From assembly GCF_900079725.1 (NCBI RefSeq), contig NZ_LT599032.1, positions 1,704,209-1,768,208 on the forward strand: a stretch of DNA of 64,000 bases, given 5' to 3'. Position 1 is the first letter of the stretch; each line of letters opens with the position of its first letter. Origin of the DNA: an uncultured Dysgonomonas sp. (GTDB lineage Bacteria; Bacteroidota; Bacteroidia; Bacteroidales; Dysgonomonadaceae). The notes beneath the pieces are model-generated. The model was not told the origin of the DNA. It saw only the letters and a program-made list of their open reading frames with translations, and did no database searches. The translations under genes and the position numbers were made by a program. This document shows positions 17,523 through 26,705 of this stretch, in pieces.

Positions 17523-18698
17523 ATGAGTACAAGCAAATATATAATAACATTAACACTCCTACTGCTTATCCCGCTATTTGCAGAAGCCCAGATATATAGG
17601 GCTCCTACAAAGAAAGAGGCTGAACAGATAGGAAAAAGGATATATGTTATCAGCACAGGTGATACTACTCGTGTCGTAAATACCATCAGCGGTGGACTGA
17701 CTGATGAATACTCCAAATTTTTATTCAGGAAAAGCCAAAACGCAGAAATTGATTCTATCTTTGGCGAAACAGACCCCAATTATAGTAACTTAGAGGAAGC
17801 CGTTCTCGATATAGACCGGTTGTTACGTGAAGTCGGTGAAGAAAAGAAGATCAACAACGAAAGAAATGATGCTTTAGGCTTCCGGCTTGCCAGAGATTAC
17901 CGGAACAGGAAAAAGAAAGAACAAGCTGCTATGAACATAGCTGACAGCCTGATGAAAAAAGATGCCTCTATTCAGGAATTAACCAATATGTATATCGGAT
18001 TTAACGGAAAGCCGACCTATTACATTAATGGGCTGGAAGTACCGTTTTCTGTAACCAACCAGCTCTATCCATCGGAAGTTATTAAACGTGAGATGCGGGT
18101 TACCGATACTGCTTCGGGAAATCCATTCGGTGAGATTTGGTACCTTGTATCAGAAAAAACGCTGAATAGATTAAAAATCCCTATCGATCTGACAAATGAC
18201 TATTTATTCAACAATAATGTAGCTACTACGGCAACCACTGTACCTGTAAACAACACCTCTGAAGCAAAGAAAAAAGCACCTAAAGCTCCGGAACCTGTTA
18301 TTAGAAGGGAGATCACTGCCGATGGCAAGCTAGTAGACCGTGTTGTAAAAACAGAGGAAACAGATATACCTGAAGAAAAAAGTGCGACTGAATCAACAAC
18401 CAGGATTATCTCCAGAACTGTAAATGATGAAAAAGTAGGTACAGATGAAAATGCTACTTACATAATAAACAGACCAGGTATTAAACGGGTAGCCAATCCT
18501 CCTCAGTCAACCATAAGACAACAACATTATAATAGCAATAACAACAGTAGCACTACTACAATTAATAACAATGTAGAAAATCAGGAGAAACCTGCTAAAG
18601 TTGAAGAAAAGAAACAGCAGGATAATACCCCTAAAACTGTTCCCAAAAAGTCAGTTCGCAGGATAAAAGAAAGGCTACAAAATCAATATAAAGATTAA
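17523..18698 (+). CDS. Hypothetical exported protein
   Basis: 391-residue protein that I do not recognise. It has a signal peptide (residues 1-20, ending FAEAQ), a mixed-charge middle region with a probable helical stretch (KKKEQAAMNIADSLMKK) and a short folded-looking segment (YYINGLEVPF, then YPSEVIKREMRVTD and GEIWYLVSEKTLNRL). That segment loosely resembles the plug-type loops of carboxypeptidase-regulatory or TonB-plug proteins. The C-terminal third is low-complexity, Asn/Thr/Lys-rich and probably disordered. Its stop codon overlaps the stop of the convergent purN gene by 3 nt within a shared TTAA. Confidence 0.7.
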   Translation: MSTSKYIITLTLLLLIPLFAEAQIYRAPTKKEAEQIGKRIYVISTGDTTRVVNTISGGLTDEYSKFLFRKSQNAEIDSIFGETDPNYSNLEEAVLDIDRLLREVGEEKKINNERNDALGFRLARDYRNRKKKEQAAMNIADSLMKKDASIQELTNMYIGFNGKPTYYINGLEVPFSVTNQLYPSEVIKREMRVTDTASGNPFGEIWYLVSEKTLNRLKIPIDLTNDYLFNNNVATTATTVPVNNTSEAKKKAPKAPEPVIRREITADGKLVDRVVKTEETDIPEEKSATESTTRIISRTVNDEKVGTDENATYIINRPGIKRVANPPQSTIRQQHYNSNNNSSTTTINNNVENQEKPAKVEEKKQQDNTPKTVPKKSVRRIKERLQNQYKD

Positions 18699-19261
18699 CC
18701 GTTCAGCACCTTATTTATAATTACAGGAAAGTATGTGTACTCCAGTTCATGTACTTTTTTTGCAACATCTTCATAACCATCAGTAGCGGAAACCGGGCAT
18801 TTAGCCTGAAAGATAATTGCTCCTTCATCGTAATTTTCATTTACATAATGTATCGTAATCCCCGATTCCGACTCACCCGCTTCGACCACTGCTTTATGTA
18901 CATTATCTCCATACATACCTTTCCCCCCGAATTTTGGCAGTAAGGCCGGATGTATGTTAATTATCTTATCAGGATATGCCTGTAGCAGATTTTCCGGAAT
19001 TTTCAGCAGGAAGCCCGCCAATACAATAAAATCGACCTCCCTTTGCAACAAGCACTCAAGAACTTTATCTGTATGGTAAAAGTCGTTTTTTGAGTATGTA
19101 ACAGAATCTACCCCTAAATTTTTAGCCCGCTGATGTACATATGCATCTTCTTTGTTCGAAATGATGAGCTTTATACTTACAGTCTCATTATTTGCGAAAT
19201 ACTTTATTATATTCTCTGCATTAGAACCTGACCCGGAGGCGAAAATTGCGATTTTAGTCAT
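18695..19261 (-). CDS. purN: Phosphoribosylglycinamide formyltransferase
   Basis: Transfers a formyl group from 10-formyl-tetrahydrofolate to GAR, the third step of purine synthesis. Motifs are the N-terminal KIAIFASGSGSNAENI, VLAGFLLKIPENLLQ, the catalytic region NIHPALLPKFGGKGMYG and ITIHYVNENYDEG with the conserved Asp. The frame extends upstream to 19294, but the Met at 19261 gives the normal family start (MTKIAIFASGSG), making 188 residues. It is divergent from acpP and convergent with the hypothetical gene on its 3' side. Confidence 0.94.
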   Translation of the reverse strand: MTKIAIFASGSGSNAENIIKYFANNETVSIKLIISNKEDAYVHQRAKNLGVDSVTYSKNDFYHTDKVLECLLQREVDFIVLAGFLLKIPENLLQAYPDKIINIHPALLPKFGGKGMYGDNVHKAVVEAGESESGITIHYVNENYDEGAIIFQAKCPVSATDGYEDVAKKVHELEYTYFPVIINKVLNG

Positions 19262-19332
19262 TAAGTATAATTTAAGATGCCTGCACACAAACAAAAAAAA
19301 TGTGCAATTTTAACTATTTTATCCACAAAATA

Positions 19333-19365
19333 TTTGTTTCATATGTATAAAAAACTGTTACTTTG
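19333..19365 (+). promoter_or_regulatory. Promoter of acpP-fabF-rnc
   Basis: A -33 TTTG (19333-19336) and a -7 TTACTTTG (19358-19365, one mismatch to TAnnTTTG) are 21 nt apart. The predicted leader before the acpP ATG is about 45 nt. Confidence 0.6.
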
Positions 19366-19415
19366 CACCGACAAAATTAGAAATAAAAATTTATTATTAA
19401 TCAAAACTAGAAATT

Positions 19416-19652
19416 ATGTCAGAAGTAGCATCAAAAGTGAAAGCAATTATTGTTGATAAGTTAGGTGTAGAAGAATCTGAAGTAACAGATACTGCTAGCT
19501 TTACAAACGACCTAGGAGCTGACTCACTTGACACAGTAGAATTAATCATGGAATTTGAAAAAGAATTCGGCATTTCTATTCCAGATGATCAGACTGAAAA
19601 AATCGCTACAGTAGGAGATGCTGTCTCTTACATTGAAGCAAATGCAAAATAA
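19416..19652 (+). CDS. acpP: Acyl carrier protein
   Basis: 78-residue acidic carrier that holds growing acyl chains on a 4'-phosphopantetheine arm. The modified Ser37 lies in the canonical [10 protein letters not shown] motif, and the rest ([30 protein letters not shown]) is typical. fabF starts 21 nt downstream, the classic acpP-fabF arrangement, and rnc follows as in many Bacteroidetes. Confidence 0.97.
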   Translation: MSEVASKVKAIIVDKLGVEESEVTDTASFTNDLGADSLDTVELIMEFEKEFGISIPDDQTEKIATVGDAVSYIEANAK

Positions 19653-19673
19653 TTTTTTTTCCAATATTTACTT

Positions 19674-20936
19674 ATGGAATTAAAAAGAGTAGTAGTAACA
19701 GGTCTAGGCTCGGTATCTCCTCTTGGCAACGATGTAGCCACTACATGGAACAACGCCATAAACGGGGTGAGTGGGGCTGGACCTATTACTCATTTTGACG
19801 CGTCAAAATTCAAAACACAATTCGCTTGCGAAGTTAAAGGATATGATCCTTCTGTCTATCTGGACAGGAAAGAAATGCGCAAATGCGATAGATATACATT
19901 ACTTGCTATAGGTGCTTCCGAAGAAGCTATCGCGGATTCAAAACTTGATTTTGAAAAAGAGAACTGCGATCGTATAGGTGTTATCTTCTCCGCTGGCATT
20001 GGTGGTATAAAGACTTTCGAAGAAGAAGTCAGTTATTATGCAAAAAATGAAGAAAACGGACCAAAATTCAATCCTTTCTTTATCCCTAAGATGATTTCGG
20101 ATATTGCAGCAGGACTTATTTCGATTCGTCATGGTCTACGCGGCCCTAACTACGGAACCGTTTCGGCCTGTGCTTCATCTACTCATAGTGCTATAAACTC
20201 TTTCGACATTATCCGTATGGGTAAGGCCGATGTTATTGTAGTGGGCGGTGCGGAAGCAGCTATTACAGCTGCCGGTGTCGGTGGTTTTAATGCCATGACT
20301 GCATTATCTACACGCAATGATTCGCCAGAAACAGCTTCACGTCCATTTAGCGCCAGCCGCGATGGGTTTATCATGGGAGAAGGTGCTGCATGTCTTATTT
20401 TCGAAGAACTGGAACATGCCCTTGCCCGTGGAGCTAAAATCTATGCAGAAGTAGTTGGCGGAGGTATGTCTGCAGATGCTTATCATTTAACTGCTTCTCA
20501 CCCGGAAGGATTAGGAGCTAAGTTGGTAATGAGAAATGCTCTGCAAGATGCAAACATGAGCCCTACTGATATGGATTATATCAATGTACACGGAACATCG
20601 ACCCCGGTAGGTGACCCGTCTGAGATAAAAGCTATCAAAGAAGTATTCGGTGAGCATGCATATAATCTGAACATCAGTTCTACCAAATCAATGACCGGCC
20701 ACTTATTGGGTGCAGCAGGAGCTTTGGAAGCCATGTTCTGTGTATTGGCGGTTCAGAACGATATCGTTCCTCCGACAATCAACTTTACAGAAGGTGATGA
20801 AGATACTGAAATAGATTACAAACTGAACCTTACATTCAACAAGGCTCAAAAGAGAACTGTTAATGTAGCACTTTCCAACACATTTGGTTTTGGCGGACAT
20901 AATGCATGTGTGATAGTCAAAAAGTTTAAGAAATAG
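19674..20936 (+). CDS. fabF: 3-oxoacyl-[acyl-carrier-protein] synthase II
   Basis: Condensing enzyme of fatty acid elongation that joins malonyl-ACP to acyl-ACP. It has a thiolase fold with the active-site Cys in GTVSACASSTHSAINS and the two catalytic histidines in NVHGTSTPVGDP and SMTGHLLGAAGA. The C-terminal NTFGFGGHNAC signature is present. Length of 420 residues is normal. It lies between acpP and rnc in one likely operon. Confidence 0.96.
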   Translation: MELKRVVVTGLGSVSPLGNDVATTWNNAINGVSGAGPITHFDASKFKTQFACEVKGYDPSVYLDRKEMRKCDRYTLLAIGASEEAIADSKLDFEKENCDRIGVIFSAGIGGIKTFEEEVSYYAKNEENGPKFNPFFIPKMISDIAAGLISIRHGLRGPNYGTVSACASSTHSAINSFDIIRMGKADVIVVGGAEAAITAAGVGGFNAMTALSTRNDSPETASRPFSASRDGFIMGEGAACLIFEELEHALARGAKIYAEVVGGGMSADAYHLTASHPEGLGAKLVMRNALQDANMSPTDMDYINVHGTSTPVGDPSEIKAIKEVFGEHAYNLNISSTKSMTGHLLGAAGALEAMFCVLAVQNDIVPPTINFTEGDEDTEIDYKLNLTFNKAQKRTVNVALSNTFGFGGHNACVIVKKFKK

Positions 20937-20945
20937 GAAAACAAC

Positions 20946-21767
20946 GTGCTTAAAAAGATATATCGAGGTATGAGGCTTCTTCCTAAAAGAGGGAAGGAGC
21001 CTTATGTATCTTTTTGCAAAATACTTGGGTTCTATCCGTACAATATTACATTATACGAACAGGCCTTATTACATAAGTCATCGTCGATAAAACTGAAAGA
21101 CGGCAGATGGATCAATAACGAACGCCTCGAATTCCTCGGTGACGCTATTCTGGATGCAATCGTAGCTGATATTGTATTCAAAGAATTCGAATATAAGAAA
21201 GAAGGCTTCCTTACCAATATGCGCTCTAAGATTGTCCAACGCGAAACGCTAAACAGGCTTGCTTTGGAGATCGGCATAGATAAACTCATCAAAACATCGA
21301 CCCGGAATACAACTCCGAATACGCACATGTATGGCAATGCACTGGAAGCATTCATTGGTGCCATATATCTTGATCAGGGCTATAGAGCTGCAAAACGATT
21401 TGTTTTTGAGCGCCTTATACAGGAACATCTGAACATAGAATCTGTAGCAGAACTAGAGGCCAATTATAAATCCAGATTGATAGAATGGAGTCAGAAGCAA
21501 AAGATATCTGTTAGTTTTGATCTTATCGATAGCTTTGTTGACGAGAACAATACTCCTATATTCAAAACAGCTGTGATAATTATGGGAGAGCAAGCTGGCC
21601 TTGGCACAGGTTACTCCAAAAAAGAATCGCAGCAGAAAGCGGCAAAAGAAGCCTACAATAAGCTACAACGCAACACAACTTTTCGCAATCATATATTTGA
21701 ATTATATGAACAACAACAGCAACTACAGAACGAAAAGTATGTAAATACTGCTCCTGAGGAGGAATAA
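20946..21767 (+). CDS. rnc: Ribonuclease III
   Basis: Double-strand-specific endoribonuclease for rRNA precursor and mRNA processing. The signature ERLEFLGDAILDAIV and the second acidic site GNALEAFIGAIYLDQG form the metal site. A C-terminal dsRNA-binding domain follows (YKSRLIEWSQKQKISVSF, GTGYSKKESQQKAAKEAY). I use the GTG at 20946, 9 nt after fabF, because the residues it adds resemble the N-termini of related proteins; an ATG at 20970 is the alternative. The tail is Gln/Glu-rich. Confidence 0.94.
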   Translation: MLKKIYRGMRLLPKRGKEPYVSFCKILGFYPYNITLYEQALLHKSSSIKLKDGRWINNERLEFLGDAILDAIVADIVFKEFEYKKEGFLTNMRSKIVQRETLNRLALEIGIDKLIKTSTRNTTPNTHMYGNALEAFIGAIYLDQGYRAAKRFVFERLIQEHLNIESVAELEANYKSRLIEWSQKQKISVSFDLIDSFVDENNTPIFKTAVIIMGEQAGLGTGYSKKESQQKAAKEAYNKLQRNTTFRNHIFELYEQQQQLQNEKYVNTAPEEE

Positions 21768-21829
21768 CCCTAAACTTCATAATATAGAGAAAGCCACTTC
21801 CAATCGGGGTTCAGGAATTTCATATCTTG

Positions 21830-23185
21830 TTACGACAAGCCATATCCGTTTAACATCCCGTTAAAATACAATGGTTTCAAAACCTTTACCTTTAGATGCC
21901 ATGCTGCTGCTTGCTCTTTCGACATATCCATCATGGTAAAAGGTGCTGATGGCTGAGGATTTTTATCATAATCAAATTCGCAAAGAAGAACATGCCCGTA
22001 GTCGGTGACGATAGGGCATGCTGCATATCCATTGTATTTCATCTCCGGAGACTTACCGTCCATCAGAGAAATAAGATTCATTGCAGCTACAGGAACTTGT
22101 TTACGCACAGCGGCAGAAGTTTTGCTGGTAGGAATTCCCGCGCAATCACCTAAACAAATAATATTGGAATATGTCTTGTGCACTAATGTCTCTTTGTCTA
22201 CCATGACCCAGCCTTCATCGGCTAATTTTCCCTCAGTCCAGGATAGCCCTGAATTCTTTACAAAATCGGGAGCAGACATAGGAGGTGTGAAGTGCAGGAA
22301 GTCATAGTCTTCGGTGATAGGCGTTATGATTTTTTCATCCCCGACAGTTTCTATATGATCCATATACACACGTTTAGCGGAAGTATCTACTCCTTTCAGG
22401 CGGGTAGTCAAATGTATCGGAATATTCCGTTCATTGTATATTTCTAGTAAACGTGGAGTATAATACGGTACATCGTAAAGCTCATTTGCCGCGGTGTAAT
22501 AGCTGAGGGTAACGTTGTCTCTTGTTTCTTGCTTGCGAGTATAATGTTCTGTCAATAAGCATATTTTTTTAGGAGCACCTCCGCATTTATGTTTGGTGTA
22601 AGTATCTGTAAAGATACCTTTTCCTCCCGTTTTGGAGAATTCCTGGATGGCAGTCCATGTTTTCTGAGCTCCTTCGAAATCATAGATAGAATGGGCATTC
22701 CCCAGGCCTAATGTATCTTTGCTGATTCCTTCTGTTTTCTCCCAGTTTATTTGTAACCCGGGAGTAAGTACAAGAAAATCATAGCTTATATTACCGTTTG
22801 ATTCTGTTACTATCTGATTGCTCACAGGATTTACTTCCTTTACACTATCCTTTATCCATTTTGTCTGACTGGGTACACAACCTTTCTGATCTTTCCATAC
22901 TTCATCAGGAGTGTACACCCCCGATGCAACCAGGGTGAATCCAGGCTGATAGTATTGGCGATCGCTGGGATCGATAAGGGTGATGTCCGGTTCATCCAAC
23001 CAGCGTTGCAGCAGGGCAGCCATGCTGAGGCCGGCGGCTCCTCCACCGATTATGACAATTTTACCTTTCGCATTACTAGAGAATTCTGTCAGTTTGTATA
23101 TTCCTGTTGCGGTAATTAATCCTGCTGCACTGGTAACGGCAGCAACTTTAAGAAACTTTCTTCTGTTAATCTTTCTATTAGGCAT
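21830..23185 (-). CDS. Tat-exported SQOR-like sulfide:quinone oxidoreductase
   Basis: FAD-dependent disulfide oxidoreductase family, 451 residues, expected to oxidise sulfide and pass electrons to quinone. It opens with a twin-arginine signal (NRRKFLK at residues 7-13, then a hydrophobic stretch). FAD-binding IVIIGGGAAGLSM is near residues 43-55. Redox cysteines are placed as in the eukaryotic-type SQOR: Cys201 in HKCGGAPKKI and Cys390 in GYAACPIVTDYG, with a third Cys103. The C-terminal FNGMLNGYG resembles the membrane-anchoring end of SQOR. It has its own minus-strand promoter and no sulfur-metabolism neighbours. Confidence 0.82.
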   Translation of the reverse strand: MPNRKINRRKFLKVAAVTSAAGLITATGIYKLTEFSSNAKGKIVIIGGGAAGLSMAALLQRWLDEPDITLIDPSDRQYYQPGFTLVASGVYTPDEVWKDQKGCVPSQTKWIKDSVKEVNPVSNQIVTESNGNISYDFLVLTPGLQINWEKTEGISKDTLGLGNAHSIYDFEGAQKTWTAIQEFSKTGGKGIFTDTYTKHKCGGAPKKICLLTEHYTRKQETRDNVTLSYYTAANELYDVPYYTPRLLEIYNERNIPIHLTTRLKGVDTSAKRVYMDHIETVGDEKIITPITEDYDFLHFTPPMSAPDFVKNSGLSWTEGKLADEGWVMVDKETLVHKTYSNIICLGDCAGIPTSKTSAAVRKQVPVAAMNLISLMDGKSPEMKYNGYAACPIVTDYGHVLLCEFDYDKNPQPSAPFTMMDMSKEQAAAWHLKVKVLKPLYFNGMLNGYGLS

Positions 23186-23247
23186 TAGTAGTTTATGATA
23201 ATTAGAGTTTTTATGGCATTTTCGTCTAAGTTCGGATTCGACTGGGG

Positions 23248-23278
23248 CAAAGATACATTATTTTTATTCATCAGCCAA
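23248..23278 (-). promoter_or_regulatory. Promoter of the SQOR-like gene
   Basis: On the minus strand, TATCTTTG (23248-23255) is a full -7 match and TTG (23276-23278) lies 20 nt upstream. The leader is about 55 nt. Confidence 0.6.
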
Positions 23279-23375
23279 CCGTAAATGCTTATCTATGGGG
23301 ATGATATATGTTTAGAGTGGAATGACATAATGTATTAATTGGTGTGAAAATGTTTCCATATTAATATTTAAAGGT

Positions 23376-23383
23376 TAACTTTG
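23376..23383 (+). promoter_or_regulatory. -7 element upstream of asnA
   Basis: TAACTTTG is a full match. Its position just before 23385 argues that translation begins at the ATG at 23421 rather than the in-frame GTG at 23385. Confidence 0.6.
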
Positions 23384-23420
23384 CGTGTTATTTAACAGCA
23401 AAAACGTTCAAAATACCAAA

Positions 23421-24458
23421 ATGAGCTATTTAATAAAACCAAAACAGTACCATGCTTTGCTTGACTTACAACAAACCGAAATGGGAATCAAGCGAATAAA
23501 AGACTTCTTCCAACAAAACTTATCATCAGAACTTCGGTTGCGTCGTGTTACCGCTCCTTTATTTGTCTTAAAAGGAATGGGGATAAATGATGACCTGAAT
23601 GGTGTGGAACGTGCCGTTAACTTTCCTATAAAAGATATGGGGGATGAACGCGCTGAGATTGTTCATTCACTGGCAAAATGGAAACGTCTTACTTTGGCTG
23701 ATTATGGAATAAATGAAGGGTATGGCATTTACACAGATATGAATGCAATCCGTGCAGATGAGGAATTAGGTAATTTGCACTCTCTGTATGTAGATCAATG
23801 GGATTGGGAGATGGTGATGTCTCCGGAAGATCGTAATCTCGATTTTTTAAAGGAAGTTGTTCGTCGTATTTATGCAGCCCTGGTTCGTACCGAATATCTT
23901 GTATATGAGGCATTCCCTGCTATAGTGCCGATTTTGCCTAGTGAAATTAAGTTTATTCATGCAGAGGAATTGTTGAAAAAATATCCGGGCTTTTCATCTA
24001 AAGAACGGGAAAATAAAGTGGCGGAAGAATATGGCGCTGTTTTTATTATAGGTATTGGAGGAGAACTGAGCAATGGTGAACCACATGACGGGCGTGCTCC
24101 CGATTATGACGACTGGACGACAAGATCTGAAAATGGATTTAATGGACTCAATGGAGATCTTATTGTTTGGAATCCGGTGTTGGGCCAGGGAATGGAGCTT
24201 TCCTCAATGGGCATTCGTGTTAATAGGGAAGTGTTACTTGAGCAATTGAAAAAATCAGGACAGGAAGATCGTACACAATTATATTTTCACAGACGTTTGC
24301 TTAATGGAGAACTCCCTCAATCTATCGGAGGCGGAATAGGTCAGTCCCGACTATGTATGTTTTACTTACGCAAAGCACATATAGGTGAAATACAGGCTGG
24401 TATATGGCCGGCAAAAATGCGAGTGGAAGCCGAAAGTCTGGGGATGCCTTTGATATAA
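23421..24458 (+). CDS. asnA: Aspartate-ammonia ligase (AsnA type)
   Basis: ATP-dependent, ammonia-using asparagine synthetase with a class II aminoacyl-tRNA synthetase fold, 345 residues. Family segments are MSYLIKPKQYHALLDLQQTE at the start, VERAVNFPIKDMGDERAEIVHSLAKWKR, the Gly-rich region of DGRAPDYDDW, LNGDLIVWNPVLGQGMELSSMGIRV and GGGIGQSRLCMFYLR. The frame extends to a GTG at 23385, but that start would lie almost on the promoter. It stands alone, with the nucleoside kinase gene about 155 nt downstream. Confidence 0.95.
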   Translation: MSYLIKPKQYHALLDLQQTEMGIKRIKDFFQQNLSSELRLRRVTAPLFVLKGMGINDDLNGVERAVNFPIKDMGDERAEIVHSLAKWKRLTLADYGINEGYGIYTDMNAIRADEELGNLHSLYVDQWDWEMVMSPEDRNLDFLKEVVRRIYAALVRTEYLVYEAFPAIVPILPSEIKFIHAEELLKKYPGFSSKERENKVAEEYGAVFIIGIGGELSNGEPHDGRAPDYDDWTTRSENGFNGLNGDLIVWNPVLGQGMELSSMGIRVNREVLLEQLKKSGQEDRTQLYFHRRLLNGELPQSIGGGIGQSRLCMFYLRKAHIGEIQAGIWPAKMRVEAESLGMPLI

Positions 24459-24613
24459 GGACTTTTCATAAAAAGATTTAAATAAGTGCTTTTCAGATGC
24501 TGAAAGAATCAGGATTGCAGCTATAAGTTGATTATTTTTCTTAACTTTATAATTCAAGGATGTTTTTTATTAAAGACATCCTTCGTTATTTTAATTATTC
24601 AACTAGACAAAAC

Positions 24614-26284
24614 ATGGAAAATAAGGTAACTATTCACTGCACAAATACAGACAGTTATAAGGACTTCCCCGTAGGGACAAGCCTGATTGATATAATGAAA
24701 GGTTTTTCTCTGAAGACAGAATTTCCGGTTGTGAATGCAAGGGTTAATAATAAGACTGAACCGCTGGACTATCAGGCCTATCATAATAAAACAGTGACAT
24801 TCGTTGAGCTGACAGAGCCTTCAGGGATGCGGACTTATGTGCGTTCACTGTGCTTCTTACTGGCAAAAGCAGTTTCGGAAATTTTTCCGGAAGGGCAACT
24901 TTATATAGAACATCCGATTTCGCTCGGCTATTTCTGCCGTATTATCAATGTATCTTCTGTTATAGATCAGGCAGCTATTGAATCTATAAAAACGAAGATA
25001 CGAGAATATATTGATGCTGATATGCGTTTCGAAGGGGTAGAAGAAGAGACAGTGCAGGTTGTAAAAATGTTCAGGGAGAGAGGTTTTGAAGATAAAGCCA
25101 TTCTGCTGGAGACTTCAGGTGAGATGTATTCTAAATACTACCGTCTGGGAGACTCTGTCGATTATTTTTATGGTTGCCTTGTCCCATCTGCCGGATACAT
25201 AGATATATATGACTTACTCTTGTATAATGATGGTTTGCTGCTGCGTGTACCTAACCGTAGTAATCCTATTGAACTTGAGCCTGTTATAGAACAACCGAAG
25301 ATGTATAATGTATACAAAGAGCACCTTAAGTTTCTTAATATAATAGGGTTGGATAATGTTGGCGATATGAATAAAGCCAATCAGGAAGGCTTGATGCCGG
25401 GAGTTATAAAAGTGTCAGAAGCCTATCAGGAAAAAACGATTGCTAATATTGCCGAGCAAATCGCAGCCCGCTCCGAAGACGGGGTTAGAGTTGTGCTTAT
25501 ATCAGGGCCTTCATCGTCTGGAAAAACTACGTTTCGTATGCGTCTTGAGGTCCAACTTATGGTAAATCTCTTAAAGCCAGTGGGGCTTTCTCTCGATAAT
25601 TATTTTGTAGATCGTGATAAGACGCCTCTGGATGAAGATGGCGGATATGATTTTGAATCATTATATGCTTTGGATATACCTAAATTTAATGAAGATCTGG
25701 AAAGTTTGTTGAAAGGTGAGGAAATTGAATTGCCGACATTTAACTTTACTACCGGCCAAAGAGAATATAAAGGTGATAAACTAAAGCTCGATGAGCATAC
25801 AATATTAGTTATAGAAGGCATACATGGGTTGAACCCGGATTTAACAATTGCAATTCCCGATTATCAGAAATTCAAGATATATGTTTCGGCTTTAACAACG
25901 ATTTCATTGGATAATCATAACTGGATACCTACAACTGATAACCGTTTGCTGCGCCGTTTGATTCGAGACTATCGCTATCGTAGCTATTCAGCTATAGATA
26001 CTCTGTCACGTTGGGCGAGCGTACGTAAAGGGGAAGATAAATGGATTTTTCCGTATCAGGAAAATGCAGATGTGATGTTTAATTCGGCTATGATGTATGA
26101 ATTTGCAGCTTTGCGCCGTTATGCAGAACCAATTCTGTCTCAGGTGCCTAACAATGCTCCTGAATATGCAGAGGCACATAGATTACTTAAATTTCTGAAA
26201 TACTTCAATTATATAAATGACAGGGAGCTGCCACCAACATCTTTGTTGAGAGAATTTGTAGGTGGAAGTAGTTTTAAATATTAA
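24614..26284 (+). CDS. Nucleoside (uridine/cytidine-type) kinase with ThrRS-like N-terminal region
   Basis: 557-residue protein. The N-terminal part resembles the TGS and second domains of threonyl-tRNA synthetase (VTIHCTNTDSYKDFPVGTSL, ELTEPSGMRTYVRSL, LYIEHPISLGYFCRI). The C-terminal half is a P-loop phosphoribulokinase/uridine kinase domain with Walker A ISGPSSSGKTTF, LSLDNYFVDRDKTP and VIEGIHGLNPDL. It probably phosphorylates a nucleoside or related substrate; the exact substrate and the role of the tRNA-synthetase-like domain are unknown. The ORF is open to 24560, but the ATG at 24614 (MENKVTIHCTN) fits homologues. A terminator follows. Confidence 0.87.
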   Translation: MENKVTIHCTNTDSYKDFPVGTSLIDIMKGFSLKTEFPVVNARVNNKTEPLDYQAYHNKTVTFVELTEPSGMRTYVRSLCFLLAKAVSEIFPEGQLYIEHPISLGYFCRIINVSSVIDQAAIESIKTKIREYIDADMRFEGVEEETVQVVKMFRERGFEDKAILLETSGEMYSKYYRLGDSVDYFYGCLVPSAGYIDIYDLLLYNDGLLLRVPNRSNPIELEPVIEQPKMYNVYKEHLKFLNIIGLDNVGDMNKANQEGLMPGVIKVSEAYQEKTIANIAEQIAARSEDGVRVVLISGPSSSGKTTFRMRLEVQLMVNLLKPVGLSLDNYFVDRDKTPLDEDGGYDFESLYALDIPKFNEDLESLLKGEEIELPTFNFTTGQREYKGDKLKLDEHTILVIEGIHGLNPDLTIAIPDYQKFKIYVSALTTISLDNHNWIPTTDNRLLRRLIRDYRYRSYSAIDTLSRWASVRKGEDKWIFPYQENADVMFNSAMMYEFAALRRYAEPILSQVPNNAPEYAEAHRLLKFLKYFNYINDRELPPTSLLREFVGGSSFKY

Positions 26285-26315
26285 TATAGCGAGATAGACT
26301 TAATTAAATAGCGAG

Positions 26316-26350
26316 AAGGCTGCCGATTTAAAATATTGGTAGCCTTTTTT
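26316..26350 (+). terminator. Terminator after the nucleoside kinase gene
   Basis: Stem AAGGCTGCCGAT (26316-26327) pairs with ATTGGTAGCCTT (26334-26345) using two G-U pairs and runs into a T-tract. Confidence 0.8.
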
Positions 26351-26585
26351 GTTGTGGCCTTTATTGAAATATCCTTGTTGAATATAAATGCTAATTTGGT
26401 TGCAAAAAGGAGGTCATCTTACTTTAGTGTCATTTTATGCTTTATTATTATCGATAAACATGTTTATTGTGTCATTATTTGTTTATTATATTCTATTGTT
26501 CACTTTTTGGTATTATTTTAAACTCTGGTTGTTTGTTTTGAATCATATATATGTTTAAAATCGAGCTAAATTGACTGAAATGTGC

Positions 26586-26616
26586 TTTGTCAATGACTTT
26601 AGAACGTCTATTTTTG
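26586..26616 (+). promoter_or_regulatory. Promoter of the putative HTH regulator, with overlapping inverted repeat
   Basis: TTTG (26586-26589) and TATTTTTG (26609-26616) are 19 nt apart, the best full promoter in the window. The -33 box overlaps an inverted repeat ATTGAC-N13-GTCAAT (26570-26594), a possible operator. The 26351-26569 stretch upstream is AT-rich, and I see nothing else in it. Confidence 0.6.
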
Positions 26617-26705
26617 TTTAAAGCTAAAATGCATTGTTTTTAAATGCAAATACACAAATATTTATTAATAACTATACCACCTTACCTGGGGTGTCTTCTT
26701 TTTTT

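Noticed and set aside
23225-23260. TTCGGATTCGACTGGGG stretch that recalls tRNA or tmRNA ends
   Set aside because: No acceptor stem or cloverleaf could be drawn; the sequence is better explained as the SQOR-like gene promoter (TATCTTTG on the minus strand).
26336-26521. 61-codon hydrophobic ORF after the nucleoside kinase
   Set aside because: It starts inside a terminator stem with a non-ATG codon and has random AT-rich composition.
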